A DNA stretch of 64,000 nucleotides from DASWZN01 sp963841635. Lineage in GTDB: Bacteria; Acidobacteriota; Terriglobia; Bryobacterales; Bryobacteraceae. The stretch's first letter is position 1. Each line of letters starts with the position of its first letter. The translations under genes and the position numbers were made by a program. Shown here piece by piece: positions 8,179-17,252 of the stretch. The stretch covers positions 3,596,001-3,660,000 of the forward strand of contig CAWJDO010000002.1 in assembly GCA_963841635.1 (NCBI GenBank), in the 5' to 3' direction. The notes below the pieces were generated by a model. That model was not told the DNA's origin and made no database searches. It saw only the letters and a list, made by a program, of their open reading frames with translations.

Positions 8179-10479
8179 ATGGACCCGCTTAGCGTCCCCA
8201 TGCCCCCTACCCGCAAAGGCACAACAGCCACCATTCTTCTGGCCGATGGCACCGCCGGCGATCGGGCCGAGTTGCGACGGATCTTCGAGCGGGACGGCTT
8301 CTCGGTCAGCGAAACCGCGTCGGCCCAACGGCCCGACCTGATCGTCCTGCACAGCGCCGATCTTTGCCGGGAGTACAGGCAGGACCCGCTGACCAGGCAC
8401 ATTCCAATCCTCCAGTTTCACGTGCCGCATACGCGGCATCCGGCTCCCGAAGCCGCGCCGGATGCATGCCTCGCCACGCCGGCCGAACCTGCCGCGACGA
8501 TTGCTGTCGCGCGGGCGTTGGTGCGCGCGCGGCGGGCGGAGCAGCGCGAAGACGGCAGCGGCCGCACATGGCAGGCGGCTCTGGAGGCCATCGGCTGTAG
8601 CGCGCTCATGCTGGATTCATCCGGCATGATCCGGCAGGTGAACCGGGCCGTGTGCGAACTGGTTGGGAAACCGGAGCAGGACCTGGTCGGGAAGCACTAC
8701 CTCGAAGTCGCGCCCGGCATAACCGAATCGGGAGAGGAACTACCATTCGACCGCGCACGGCGAACCCTGGACCGGCAATTCACGGAGCTCGAGGCCGGCG
8801 GTCGATCGTTTCGCGTGGACGTGTATCCGTTTCTCGATGGCACCGGCGCGTTTGCCGGAGCCGTGCGAACGATGCAAGACATCACGGACCGCCGGTCCGT
8901 CGAACGTGACCGTGAGCGCCTTCTGAGCCAGCTTGCGAGCGAGCGGGCGCGCCTGGAAACGGTCCTGCAGCAGATGCCGGCGGGCGTCATCATGGCGGAG
9001 GCGCCGTCTGGAAAGCTGGTCCTGATCAACGGACGTGTGGAATCCATTTTTCGCGGGCCGTTCCGCATCGGCGGCGGCATCGAAGACTATTTCCAGTACC
9101 AGGCCTTCCGGCCGAACGGGCGGCTCTACCGGCCCGATGAGCACCCGCTCGCCCGCACCATCCGGGACGGCGAGGTGATCACGGACGAAGAGATGGAGGT
9201 GGTGCGCGCCGACGGAACGCGCGCCGCCCTGTTGGTCAGCTCGGCCCCGATCCGCAACGCCGAGGGCGCCATTCTCGCGGGCGCGCTCACGTTTCACGAC
9301 GTCACCGAGCGCACGCAGCTCGAGCACCAGCTCCGCCAGGCGCAGAAGATGGAGGCCATGGGCCGCCTGGCCGGCGGCGTGGCGCACGACTTCAACAACC
9401 TGCTGACAGTCATAGGCGGCTACGGCCAGATGGTGCGGGACGCGCTCGATCCGAAGAGCCCGCTGCGGAGAGACCTGGAAGCGATCCTCGAAGCGTCCGA
9501 CCGGGCCTCGACGCTGACGCGCCAGTTGCTGACCTTCAGCCGCCGCCAGATGGTGGAGCCCAGGGTCCTGGATCTGAATCGGAACATCTCCCGAATCGGC
9601 CGGATGCTGCGCCGCGTGATCCGCGAAGACATCGAACTGGTGACGGTTCTGAAGGCCGATCCGGCGAGGATCAAGGCCGATCCGGCGCAGATCGAGCAGG
9701 TCCTGCTGAACATCGCGGTCAACGCCAAAGACGCGATGCCCAAGGGCGGGAAGCTGACCGTGGAGACGGCGTATGTCGAGATCGCCGAAGAGGCCGAGGC
9801 GCTGGACGGGCTAAAGCCAGGCCAGTACGTTGCCCTCTCGATGACCGACACCGGCACGGGGATGGATGCCGAGACGCAGAGCCATCTGTTCGAGCCGTTC
9901 TTCACCACCAAGAGCAAGGGCAAGGGAACCGGCTTGGGGCTGTCCACCGTTTACGGCATTGTGAAGCAGAATGGCGGCGAGATCGTCATCTCGAGCGAAC
10001 TGGGGCGCGGCACCGCGGTCCGCATGTATTTCCCGCTGGCCGAGGAGCGCGTCAAAACCGGGGGCGCCGGTGGCCGCCGGCCGGCCGAGCGGCCTGGAAC
10101 CGAAACGATCCTGGTGGTCGAGGACGACACCGAGGTGCGCAAGCTGGCCGCGGAGATGTTGAGCCGCCAGGGCTACGCCGTGCTGGAGGCGGCCTCGGGG
10201 CCGGAGGCTCTCCGCATCTGGCGCCAGCACGCGAGTGCCATCGACCTGATCCTCACCGATGTGGTGATGCCGTCGATGGCCGGCCCGGAACTTGCCTCTA
10301 AGCTGATGGCCGAGCGCCCGGACCTCAAGGTGCTCTACATGTCCGGATACCCCGAGGAGGTGATGGCGAAGCACGGACTCACCGCCTCGGAATCCACCTT
10401 CATCCACAAGCCGTTCACCTCCGACGCGCTGGTTCACTCCGTGCGCCTGGTGTTGGACGCCGAACGCGACGAGCGATGA
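8179..10479 (+). CDS. Hybrid sensor histidine kinase (PAS-PAS-HisKA-HATPase-REC)
   Basis: The 766 residues contain a degenerate receiver-like N-terminus (about 14-110), two PAS domains (about 131-250 and 258-385), HisKA with GGVAHDFNNLL and phospho-acceptor H403, HATPase_c with DTGTGMD, FEPFFTTK and GKGTGLGLSTVYGIVKQ, and a C-terminal receiver (about 643-760) with DD near its start and phospho-acceptor D694 in LILTDVVMP. No membrane helix or DNA-binding output is present, so signals are probably cytoplasmic and the phosphate relayed onward. GAGG precedes the ATG by six bases. The stop overlaps the next kinase start (ATGA). Confidence 0.93.
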   Translation: MDPLSVPMPPTRKGTTATILLADGTAGDRAELRRIFERDGFSVSETASAQRPDLIVLHSADLCREYRQDPLTRHIPILQFHVPHTRHPAPEAAPDACLATPAEPAATIAVARALVRARRAEQREDGSGRTWQAALEAIGCSALMLDSSGMIRQVNRAVCELVGKPEQDLVGKHYLEVAPGITESGEELPFDRARRTLDRQFTELEAGGRSFRVDVYPFLDGTGAFAGAVRTMQDITDRRSVERDRERLLSQLASERARLETVLQQMPAGVIMAEAPSGKLVLINGRVESIFRGPFRIGGGIEDYFQYQAFRPNGRLYRPDEHPLARTIRDGEVITDEEMEVVRADGTRAALLVSSAPIRNAEGAILAGALTFHDVTERTQLEHQLRQAQKMEAMGRLAGGVAHDFNNLLTVIGGYGQMVRDALDPKSPLRRDLEAILEASDRASTLTRQLLTFSRRQMVEPRVLDLNRNISRIGRMLRRVIREDIELVTVLKADPARIKADPAQIEQVLLNIAVNAKDAMPKGGKLTVETAYVEIAEEAEALDGLKPGQYVALSMTDTGTGMDAETQSHLFEPFFTTKSKGKGTGLGLSTVYGIVKQNGGEIVISSELGRGTAVRMYFPLAEERVKTGGAGGRRPAERPGTETILVVEDDTEVRKLAAEMLSRQGYAVLEAASGPEALRIWRQHASAIDLILTDVVMPSMAGPELASKLMAERPDLKVLYMSGYPEEVMAKHGLTASESTFIHKPFTSDALVHSVRLVLDAERDER

Positions 10480-12902
10480 ACGAACGGATGGAGCAGTTGT
10501 TTGAGCGGGCCGGCATGGGGTCGTTCCGGTCCGATCTGAGCGGCCGCCTGCTCGACTGTAACCAGGCGCTGTGCGTTATGCTCGGCCTGGAGAGGCCCGC
10601 CGCCTTACTGGGCCACAACGCCGCCGAATTCTACTGGTCCCCGGCCGAGCGCGACGAGCTGGTCGAACGTCTCGTGCGGGACCGTCGCGTGGATGCCGTC
10701 GAGGTGCGCCTGCGGCACGCGAGTGGCGATATGCTTTGGGCGCTGGGCAGCGCGCAATTCGCCGACGACGAGCCCGACGTAGTCGAGGGCTCCGTCCTGG
10801 ATATCAGCGGCCGCAAGCGCGGCGAGGCGCAAATCGCGCGCCTTAGCCGGGTCGGTCGCGTGCTGAACCGCGTGGTACGATCCGCCGCGCGCGAGAGCGA
10901 CCGCGGTGCGCTGCTGGCGGAGGTTTGCCGCATCGCCGTCGAGGACGGCGGCCTGCGCGCCGCGTGGTTCCGGGAGCCGGACGAGGCGGTGCGGGTCATG
11001 AGGCCCGCCGCGCGCATCCCCGTTCCACTCGGTGGCGGCCGCTTCGTATCGAACGACCTGCGGAAGGATGCCGCGCTGGGAGACTGGTCCAGAGAGGCGG
11101 CTGCCCTGGGGTGTCGTGCCTGCGCGGTCTTCCCGGTCCCGGTTGAGAACGGCCTCTCCTGTGCCCTCGGCCTGTACGCTGCCGAGGCGGGCTTCTTCGA
11201 CGCGCAGACCGTTGAATTACTCGGCCTCGCGGCCAGCCATCTCTCCGTCGCACTCGAGAACATGGAGCGCGACGCCGCCGGCCAGGCCCGGGCCGCTCGG
11301 TACCCCGGTGAGAATCCGGACGTGCCGCCGGATGCCTTGCCGCAGTGCGATGCCGAAGGGTGCGTCCCGACGGCGGAAGCAGGCGGCCCGTCGAGCGAAC
11401 CCGCGCGGGGGACCGCGGCTCGCGACGACGACGACCATCGCATCGCCAGCATCCTCGAGAGCATCACCGACGGCTTCTTCGCGGTGGACCGCGATTGGCG
11501 CTTCACCTACCTTAACGGACGGGCCGAGCAGATCGTCGGCCGCAAGCGGGCGGAGGTGCAAGGCAAGCGCCTTTGGGACGAGTTTCCCGAACTGGCCGGC
11601 TCCGTGTTTCGCCAGGAGCTCGAGCGCGCCATCGATTCCCAGCAGCCGATCGAGTTTTCCGCTCCCTACGCTCCGCTGAGTCTGTGGCTGGACGTCCACG
11701 CCTACCCGTCGGCGGACGGTCTGGCCGTCTACTTCCAGGACATCACGATGCGCCGGGTTCAGGAGGACCAGTCGCGCCAGTCGCAGCGCCTCGAAGCGCT
11801 GGGACGCCTGGCGGGCGAAGTGGCGCACGACTTCAACAACCTTTTGACCATCATTGGCGGCCATGGCCGGATCGCGTTGGAATCCATTGACAAGAGCCAG
11901 GCGGGGCTGCGCCGCGATATCGAGATCGTGGTGGAGGCGGCGGTGCGGGCCTCGGCTCTTACGCGGCGACTGCTGACCTTCAGCCGCCGCCAGGTGGTGC
12001 AGCCGCGCGTTCTCGATCTGAACCGCCTGGTGACCAGGGTGGCCCGAATGCTCGAGCGCATGACGCGTGAGGACATCGAGTTGCGCCTGCTGCTGCGGGC
12101 CGGTCTGTGGCGGGTGGAGGCCGACCCGGGCCAGATCGAGCAGATCGTCGTCAACCTGGCCGTGAATGCGCGCGATGCGATGCCGACGGGGGGCATGTTG
12201 TCGATCGTCACCGATAACCGGGAGGTGACCGGGGCGCCCGGAACGCCGCCACTGGCGCCGGGGAGGTACGTCCTGCTGGCGGTTTCCGACACCGGGCGGG
12301 GTCTCGATTCCGAAACTCGCAGCCATCTTTTCGAGCCGTTCTTTACGACCAAGGCCAAGGGCAAGGGCACCGGTCTCGGCCTCGCGACCGTTTATGGAAT
12401 CGTGAAGCAGAGCGCCGGAGAAATCTGGGTGGACTCGGAGCCGGGCAAGGGCGCGCGGTTCGAGATCTACCTGCCGCGGACGGACAAAATAGCCCGCCGG
12501 ACCAAGGCGGCCCCGGACCGTTCCAAACCACGCGGGGGTTCGGAGACGATCCTGCTGGTCGAGGATGAGGCGGGCGTGCGCAGACTGGCGAGGGAAATGC
12601 TGGCGCGCCTCGGCTATCGGGTGCTGGAGGCGGCCGGTCCCGCCGAGGCGCTGGCGATCTGGGAGAGCGAGCGTTCGATCGAGCTGCTGCTGACCGACAT
12701 CGTCATGCCCCAGATGAGCGGCCATGAGCTGGCCGACCGGCTGTCGGAAGCGCGCCCCGGCCTCAAGATCCTGTACGTCACCGGCTATAGCGACGATGTG
12801 ATCCTCAAGCGCGGCGTGGAAGCGGGGAAAGCCGCGCTGCTCGAAAAGCCGTTCTCGCCGGAGAGCCTGGCCAGAAGCGTGCGCGCGGTTTTGGACGCGT
12901 AG
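10476..12902 (+). CDS. Hybrid sensor histidine kinase (PAS-GAF-PAS-HisKA-HATPase-REC)
   Basis: This 808-residue protein overlaps the previous kinase by four bases, so translation is probably coupled. A PAS domain (about 1-115) is followed by a GAF domain (about 120-265), a low-complexity linker, a second PAS (about 320-430), HisKA with GEVAHDFNNLL and H451, HATPase_c (DTGRGLD, FEPFFTTK, GKGTGLGLATVYGIVKQ) and a receiver with D741 in LLLTDIVMP. The kinase core is very similar to that of its neighbour, which points to tandem duplication with different sensory modules. No output-domain gene follows directly. Confidence 0.93.
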   Translation: MNERMEQLFERAGMGSFRSDLSGRLLDCNQALCVMLGLERPAALLGHNAAEFYWSPAERDELVERLVRDRRVDAVEVRLRHASGDMLWALGSAQFADDEPDVVEGSVLDISGRKRGEAQIARLSRVGRVLNRVVRSAARESDRGALLAEVCRIAVEDGGLRAAWFREPDEAVRVMRPAARIPVPLGGGRFVSNDLRKDAALGDWSREAAALGCRACAVFPVPVENGLSCALGLYAAEAGFFDAQTVELLGLAASHLSVALENMERDAAGQARAARYPGENPDVPPDALPQCDAEGCVPTAEAGGPSSEPARGTAARDDDDHRIASILESITDGFFAVDRDWRFTYLNGRAEQIVGRKRAEVQGKRLWDEFPELAGSVFRQELERAIDSQQPIEFSAPYAPLSLWLDVHAYPSADGLAVYFQDITMRRVQEDQSRQSQRLEALGRLAGEVAHDFNNLLTIIGGHGRIALESIDKSQAGLRRDIEIVVEAAVRASALTRRLLTFSRRQVVQPRVLDLNRLVTRVARMLERMTREDIELRLLLRAGLWRVEADPGQIEQIVVNLAVNARDAMPTGGMLSIVTDNREVTGAPGTPPLAPGRYVLLAVSDTGRGLDSETRSHLFEPFFTTKAKGKGTGLGLATVYGIVKQSAGEIWVDSEPGKGARFEIYLPRTDKIARRTKAAPDRSKPRGGSETILLVEDEAGVRRLAREMLARLGYRVLEAAGPAEALAIWESERSIELLLTDIVMPQMSGHELADRLSEARPGLKILYVTGYSDDVILKRGVEAGKAALLEKPFSPESLARSVRAVLDA

Positions 12903-12931
12903 TAGGTGTGGCGCCGTCGTCCGGATAAGGT

Positions 12932-12957
12932 CCGCTCCCTGATGGTCGCGGTTCGGT
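12932..12957 (+). repeat. Dispersed repeat, family B copy
   Basis: The core CCGCTCCCTGATGGTCGCGG followed by TTCGGT lies 30 bp after the kinase stop codon, oriented with that gene. Confidence 0.75.
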
Positions 12958-13012
12958 GCTGAGGGGACGGTGCCGTTCCCGATTCTCCCGCGCACGTGCG
13001 AATATCAAGAGG

Positions 13013-13507
13013 ATGAAGCTGACTCTTACCGCAATTGTCCTGATGGCGTGCCTGGCGCCCGCAGCCGTGGCACAGAGGTCGCTCGGTTATTGGTACGTCG
13101 CCCCAGGAGGCTTGAGCTCCCCTGGCCACACCGCATTGACCATGCAGATGGGCGGCGGAGGCGAGCTGGCTCTGGCCAAGGGCGTCTCGCTGGGGATTGA
13201 AGGAGGCGCGGTGGCGTTGTGGCACGACTACGTCAACACCGTGCAAGGAGAAGGTTCGATCAACGGCGTTTATCATTTTCTCCACTCGCGGCGGGCGCGC
13301 TGGGACCCGTTTGCGACCGGTGGCTATTCGCTCTTTTTCCGGCGTGGCGCCCACAGCCTCGGTAACTTTGGCGGTGGGGTGAACTATTGGTTCGCCGACA
13401 CCGTGGCGTTCCGCTTCGAGTTCCGCGACCAGGTTCAGGGCGGGCCCTCGACGCTACACTACTGGGGCGCCCGCATCGGGTTTTCGTTCAGTGCAGTTGG
13501 TCCGTAA
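13013..13507 (+). CDS. Small outer-membrane beta-barrel-like protein
   Basis: The 164-residue product starts with a signal peptide (MKLTLTAIVLMACLAPAAVA, cleavage before Q). The mature part is rich in Gly, aromatic and alternating hydrophobic residues (GGGGELALAKGVSLGIEGG, RFEFRDQVQGG) and ends in the short strand RIGFSFSA, consistent with an eight-stranded OmpA-like barrel. AAGAGG sits directly against the ATG, an unusually short spacing. The specific function is not recognisable. Confidence 0.65.
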   Translation: MKLTLTAIVLMACLAPAAVAQRSLGYWYVAPGGLSSPGHTALTMQMGGGGELALAKGVSLGIEGGAVALWHDYVNTVQGEGSINGVYHFLHSRRARWDPFATGGYSLFFRRGAHSLGNFGGGVNYWFADTVAFRFEFRDQVQGGPSTLHYWGARIGFSFSAVGP

Positions 13508-13533
13508 CGGAGAATCCTGAGGAGGGACAGAGA

Positions 13534-13908
13534 ATGACCCGTATCGTTGCTGTTGCCTTTGCCGTATGCCTGTTCGCCGGCGTGATGAGCGCCGCCGATG
13601 GAAAACTGATGCACTGTTTTGCCTTCACGGCCATCGAGACCGCGTCGGCCGCCGACTGGGATGCCTTCTACAAGGCCTCGGATGCCCTACCCGGTAAGGT
13701 TCCGGGCCTCCATCACGTGTGGGTGGGCAAACTAAAGCGACCGTTGAAGGCGGGGGATGCGGTGCGCCAGTACGGCGCCTGCATGGAGTTCAGCGACGAG
13801 GCCGCCCTGAAGGCATACGCCGACAGCGCCGGCCGCAAAGAGTGGTTTGCGATATACGACAAGGTCCGGGTTCCGGGCACCACCACCTACGACATCCTGG
13901 TTCACTGA
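13534..13908 (+). CDS. Secreted Dabb (stress-responsive alpha/beta barrel) protein
   Basis: A 124-residue protein with a signal peptide (MTRIVAVAFAVCLFAGVMSA) and a Dabb domain: LMHCFAFTAIETASAADWDA, then VPGLHHVWVGK and YGACMEFSDEAALKAYADS, the usual dimeric ferredoxin-like fold. GGAGGG precedes the ATG by seven bases. The gene follows the beta-barrel gene after 26 bp and may be co-transcribed. The biochemical role of exported Dabb proteins is unknown. Confidence 0.82.
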   Translation: MTRIVAVAFAVCLFAGVMSAADGKLMHCFAFTAIETASAADWDAFYKASDALPGKVPGLHHVWVGKLKRPLKAGDAVRQYGACMEFSDEAALKAYADSAGRKEWFAIYDKVRVPGTTTYDILVH

Positions 13909-13910
13909 GT

Positions 13911-14066
13911 CCGCTCCCTTGCGGTCGCGGCTCGGTAACGAAAGGTCCGCTCCGGGGAACGGCAGGCGAACGTTGCCCGGCTGCGCCGACTGCGGGCGTC
14001 AGCAAGCGGACGCAACGGATCAGGCGCGACCGGGCACGTCCGCTCCCTGACGGTCGCGGTTCGGTG
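13911..14066 (+). repeat. Two direct copies of dispersed repeat family B
   Basis: Copies at 13911-13937 (starts 2 bp after the Dabb stop) and 14040-14066 share CCGCTCCCT, CGGTCGCGG and TCGGT cores in the same orientation. The roughly 100 bp between them has no gene. The downstream end abuts the convergent hexosaminidase stop at 14087. Confidence 0.75.
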
Positions 14067-14086
14067 CTGGGGGGGGAACCGGGCGC

Positions 14087-16090
14087 TTAGGGCGCGGCGG
14101 GCCCCTGGACCAGCTTGCGGATTGGGTCTAGGATCACGATCAACAGTTCGGCGTGCGGTGCTTTGGCGCGCTGGAGAAGCTCGGGCCAGCCCGGGGGCGT
14201 AGCGGGTCCCGACGGGGGCGCATCGAGGGCTTCCAGCCCGGCCGCGGCCAACGCCGAAACATCGCGCGACACGGGCTCGAGCTCGGATGCCAGCGACGAC
14301 GCCGCAAAGACCGGCTTGAGCGCGTCGTACTGGTCGCGCCACTGAACCAGGCGCGTGCGGACGCGTTCGCGTTGGGTCTGGTCGCCCGCCAGCAGCGCAT
14401 CCACCGCTGCCGAGAACTCGCGCGCCGCGTCGCTCTCGGCCGGCGTCGCGTCCACAATGCGGTTCAGCGGCCTCGAAGATTTGTACTCCCTTGCCGCGTG
14501 CCGTCCGTAATCCTTCACCGGCTCGAGAGCCGCCGCCAGTTTCCTCAGCGCCCCCGCGGGGCGGTCTCCGGCGATGCGGTCGAGCATCGGCCCTTGGACC
14601 GAGCGATGGGTAAGACCGAGGTACTCGAGCCGCACGCTGGCCGACTCCAGGCGCTGGTACATAGACCCCAGGTCGGTAACATCGGCGCCGGACCAGAATC
14701 GCTCCGCGATGGCGGCCATCCGCGGCCAGATGCGGAAATCGGCGTTTTCGCTCGTGATCAACTCAGACCATTCGCATGCCTCTCCGCCCAGGACGCGGGC
14801 TTTGCCGGCCGCGCTGAGTCCGGCCGCCTCGCCGCCCAGCGGATCGACGCCGTAGTGGAAGGATGCGGAATGCATGAGGTCCAGATAGTAGCCGCTCGAC
14901 AGGATCACCGGATAGCCGCGCCGCGCCGCGTCGGCCAGTATGCGCCGGTTGCGCCAGGCCTGCACCACGGAGCCTTTGGGTAGCGCGGGGTCGAGGATTT
15001 CGTCCCAGCCGATCACCTTCTTCCCGTGCGCGATCACGATGGCGTGGACGCGCTTGCTGAAATACGCTTGCAGAGCCTCATTGGTCTTGAATCCGTGGGC
15101 GCGCTTGAACTTTCGGATGCGCGGGGTGCGGTCCCAGTCCTTGCCGTTCACCTCGTCGCCGCCGGTGTGGAAGTACTCGTCGGGAAACAGCGCCGCCATT
15201 TCGCCGATCAGGCCGTCGAGGAAATGAAAGACCTCTTCGCGGCTGGGATCCATGCAGGGGTCGAACACGCCGAATCCGCGTTCAATCTTGTACGGCCCCG
15301 GCGCGCTGGCCAGTTCAGGATAGGCCGCGAACCAGGCCGTGGAATGGCCCGGCATATCGAATTCGGGCACCACGCGGATTCCGCGCGCGCGGGCGTAGGC
15401 GACGATGTGGCGGACCTGATCCTGCGTGTAATAGAGGCCGTCGGAAGCCAGTTGCTGCAGTTTGGGGAAGCGGTGGCTCTCGACGCGAAAGCCCTGGTCG
15501 TCGGAGAGATGCCAATGGAATACGTTGAGCTTGACCGCCGCCATTCCATCGAGGTTGCGCTCGATCACCGCCACGGGCAGGAAGTGGCGCGAGACGTCGA
15601 TCATCAAACCTCGCCAGGCGAACCGCGGTTTATCCTCGATGCGCAGCGCGGGCACGCGGAAGCCGCCTTGGCCGGGGCCGACGAGTTGAAGAAACGTTTC
15701 GATTCCGTGCAGGGCGCCGACGGGAGTATGGGCCGCGATGCGCGCCTGCTGGGGAGCGACGTCGAGCCGGTAAGACTCGTCTTCGCGGGGCGATTGCACC
15801 TTTTCGCCCGGGCCCTGGCACTCGATCGCAAGCGTCGCGGGGGATGCCTCGCCCGCCGCCGGCAGGATCGGAATCCCAGTCTGGTGCGTCAGGCGCGTGG
15901 GAAGGCGGGCGGCGGCGGCCGTTAGCCGCGAGTCCTGGCAGCCGGCCACCGCGACACGGAAAGTGGAATCGATCGCCAGACCGCCGTCGCCCCAGGCAAT
16001 CGATGCCGGCAGGGGCATGAGGTCAGGAACCGGGGCGGCGGCGTGGGCGCCAAAGGAAGCCGCGGCCAGGGCGGCCAGTGCTCTCATCAT
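14087..16090 (-). CDS. Beta-N-acetylhexosaminidase, GH20
   Basis: The product is about 667 residues with an N-terminal signal peptide (ALAALAAASFGAHA). It has an N-terminal GH20b-type domain (about 25-145) and then the GH20 barrel: FAWRGLMIDVSRHFLP, FHWHLSDDQGFRVES, VPEFDMPGHSTAW and HTGGDEVNG. In the last motif the Asp-Glu pair (about D314-E315 counted from a GTG at 16096) is the substrate-assisted catalytic pair. ACEWSELI and the Trp-rich region near 450-475 complete the active site. It removes terminal GlcNAc/GalNAc, probably in the periplasm or outside the cell. ATG 16090 or 16087 are more likely starts than the GTG. Confidence 0.93.
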   Translation of the reverse strand: MMRALAALAAASFGAHAAAPVPDLMPLPASIAWGDGGLAIDSTFRVAVAGCQDSRLTAAAARLPTRLTHQTGIPILPAAGEASPATLAIECQGPGEKVQSPREDESYRLDVAPQQARIAAHTPVGALHGIETFLQLVGPGQGGFRVPALRIEDKPRFAWRGLMIDVSRHFLPVAVIERNLDGMAAVKLNVFHWHLSDDQGFRVESHRFPKLQQLASDGLYYTQDQVRHIVAYARARGIRVVPEFDMPGHSTAWFAAYPELASAPGPYKIERGFGVFDPCMDPSREEVFHFLDGLIGEMAALFPDEYFHTGGDEVNGKDWDRTPRIRKFKRAHGFKTNEALQAYFSKRVHAIVIAHGKKVIGWDEILDPALPKGSVVQAWRNRRILADAARRGYPVILSSGYYLDLMHSASFHYGVDPLGGEAAGLSAAGKARVLGGEACEWSELITSENADFRIWPRMAAIAERFWSGADVTDLGSMYQRLESASVRLEYLGLTHRSVQGPMLDRIAGDRPAGALRKLAAALEPVKDYGRHAAREYKSSRPLNRIVDATPAESDAAREFSAAVDALLAGDQTQRERVRTRLVQWRDQYDALKPVFAASSLASELEPVSRDVSALAAAGLEALDAPPSGPATPPGWPELLQRAKAPHAELLIVILDPIRKLVQGPAAP

Positions 16091-16279
16091 TCCCACGATC
16101 TTCGCACAAGGGCACGTGAGACGTGGCCTGCAGTGGGACCGGCGGGTCTGGAGAGGGACCTGCCCAATTCAGTTCGTCGCGTCCGCAGCGAGAGGTGAAA
16201 GGGCTGAAAAGCGGCGAGAGGCACCGCTCGCCACGCGCGCTCGAACCAGTCTTCAGTTTGTCGGGTCAATTTCGCAAGT

Positions 16280-16357
16280 CGTCCGGCTTCCTTGGTTTCA
16301 GGAAGCTGGACGGAGGCGGGTCTGGAGACCCGCTGCAGGACTGGAGTCCTGCCCCAC
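16280..16357 (-). repeat. Inverted repeat plus tandem-hairpin repeat family A copy
   Basis: 16280-16310 contains complementary arms around GCTTCCT and AGGAAGC. 16311-16357 is a full family A copy (GGCGGGTCTGGAGACCCGC, GCAGGACTGGAGTCCTGC, CCCAC) ending exactly one base before the stop codon of the minus-strand gene at 16358. The rest of the 260 bp gap (16097-16280) holds a degenerate family A half-copy near 16122-16160 and no gene. Confidence 0.78.
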
Positions 16358-17227
16358 TTACTTGGTCAGGTAGACCTCCTTCTTGACCATCGGCCCCTCG
16401 GTCAGCGTATAGTCGGCCGGGATCTCGAACAGCGACGCGGCGGGCTCCGCCAGGCTGACGTTCACGAGGCGGTAGGTGGATTCGCCCATCATCGGGTCTT
16501 TGGTTGTGCTCAGGACGGTGGCCTGCAATTGGGCGGAATACCAACGCTCGGTGACCGTCACGAGCGGGCGCTCGTTGCCCATCTGCCCGGCCGGAATCGT
16601 CATGGTGGTGCGCGTGCCCTCGGCCTGGACCCCCTCGATCTGCCTGCCACCCAGCGATTCCTGCGCCGGCGGCGGACCGGCAGCCTTGCCACCGACGCGA
16701 ACGTGCGTTTCGATCCCCATCCCCATGTCCGCCTCCGGCCCGGGACCCATCACGACGCGTCCAACCTGCGCGACGCCGGAGGCGATCATCGGCGCTCCCT
16801 GCGCCATGCCCGGAGCGAGCGGGACCTTGTGCGCGGTCTTGTTTTCGGCGTTGAGCACATAGCTCACGCCCGCGACCGGATCGGTGATGAAAACGAGTTG
16901 CGGCGGATTCGGACCGGCCGGCACCGGGCCGATGGGGCCGAGCGCCTGCTCACGCCGCGTCCTGCCTTCGCTGTCGCGGTACATCAGGCCGGTCTGCTTC
17001 TGGCTGATGGTGTTCCCATCGGCCAGGGTCTGCGTGTGTTCCGTGACGATCTGCGCCGAATAGGGAGCGCCTTTGACCACCTTCGAGGAGCCCGCCGATT
17101 CGACGCTATAGAACATCATGTTCGCGCCGGCGCCAGGGCCGGGCCCGTCCCGGGTAACCACCGTTGCGACCTGGGCGAAGGCGGTCAACGCCGTAACGCC
17201 CGCTGCCAACATCAATCGAGTTGTCAT
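16358..17227 (-). CDS. Secreted protein of unknown function
   Basis: 289 residues with a signal peptide (TTRLMLAAGVTALTAFA). The mature part is rich in Gly, Pro, Met and Val and has no recognised catalytic motif. Stretches such as GLMYRDSEGRTRREQALGPI, LVFITDPVAGVSYVL and ERWYSAQLQATVLSTTKDP resemble a family common in Acidobacteria next to ECF sigma/anti-sigma pairs; this is a recollection of context, not proof of function. It follows the anti-sigma gene after 25 bp with AGGAGA before its ATG, so it is probably the last gene of that operon and part of the signalling unit or its target. Confidence 0.7.
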   Translation of the reverse strand: MTTRLMLAAGVTALTAFAQVATVVTRDGPGPGAGANMMFYSVESAGSSKVVKGAPYSAQIVTEHTQTLADGNTISQKQTGLMYRDSEGRTRREQALGPIGPVPAGPNPPQLVFITDPVAGVSYVLNAENKTAHKVPLAPGMAQGAPMIASGVAQVGRVVMGPGPEADMGMGIETHVRVGGKAAGPPPAQESLGGRQIEGVQAEGTRTTMTIPAGQMGNERPLVTVTERWYSAQLQATVLSTTKDPMMGESTYRLVNVSLAEPAASLFEIPADYTLTEGPMVKKEVYLTK

Positions 17228-17252
17228 GATTTTCTCCTGTTATGACTTCGGT

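Noticed and set aside
11217..12995. 592-codon minus-strand frame opposite the second histidine kinase
   Set aside because: No signal or domain; mirrors the conserved kinase coding strand.
13911..14066. CRISPR array
   Set aside because: Only two similar repeats with one spacer-like gap, and the same unit occurs singly elsewhere; no cas genes.
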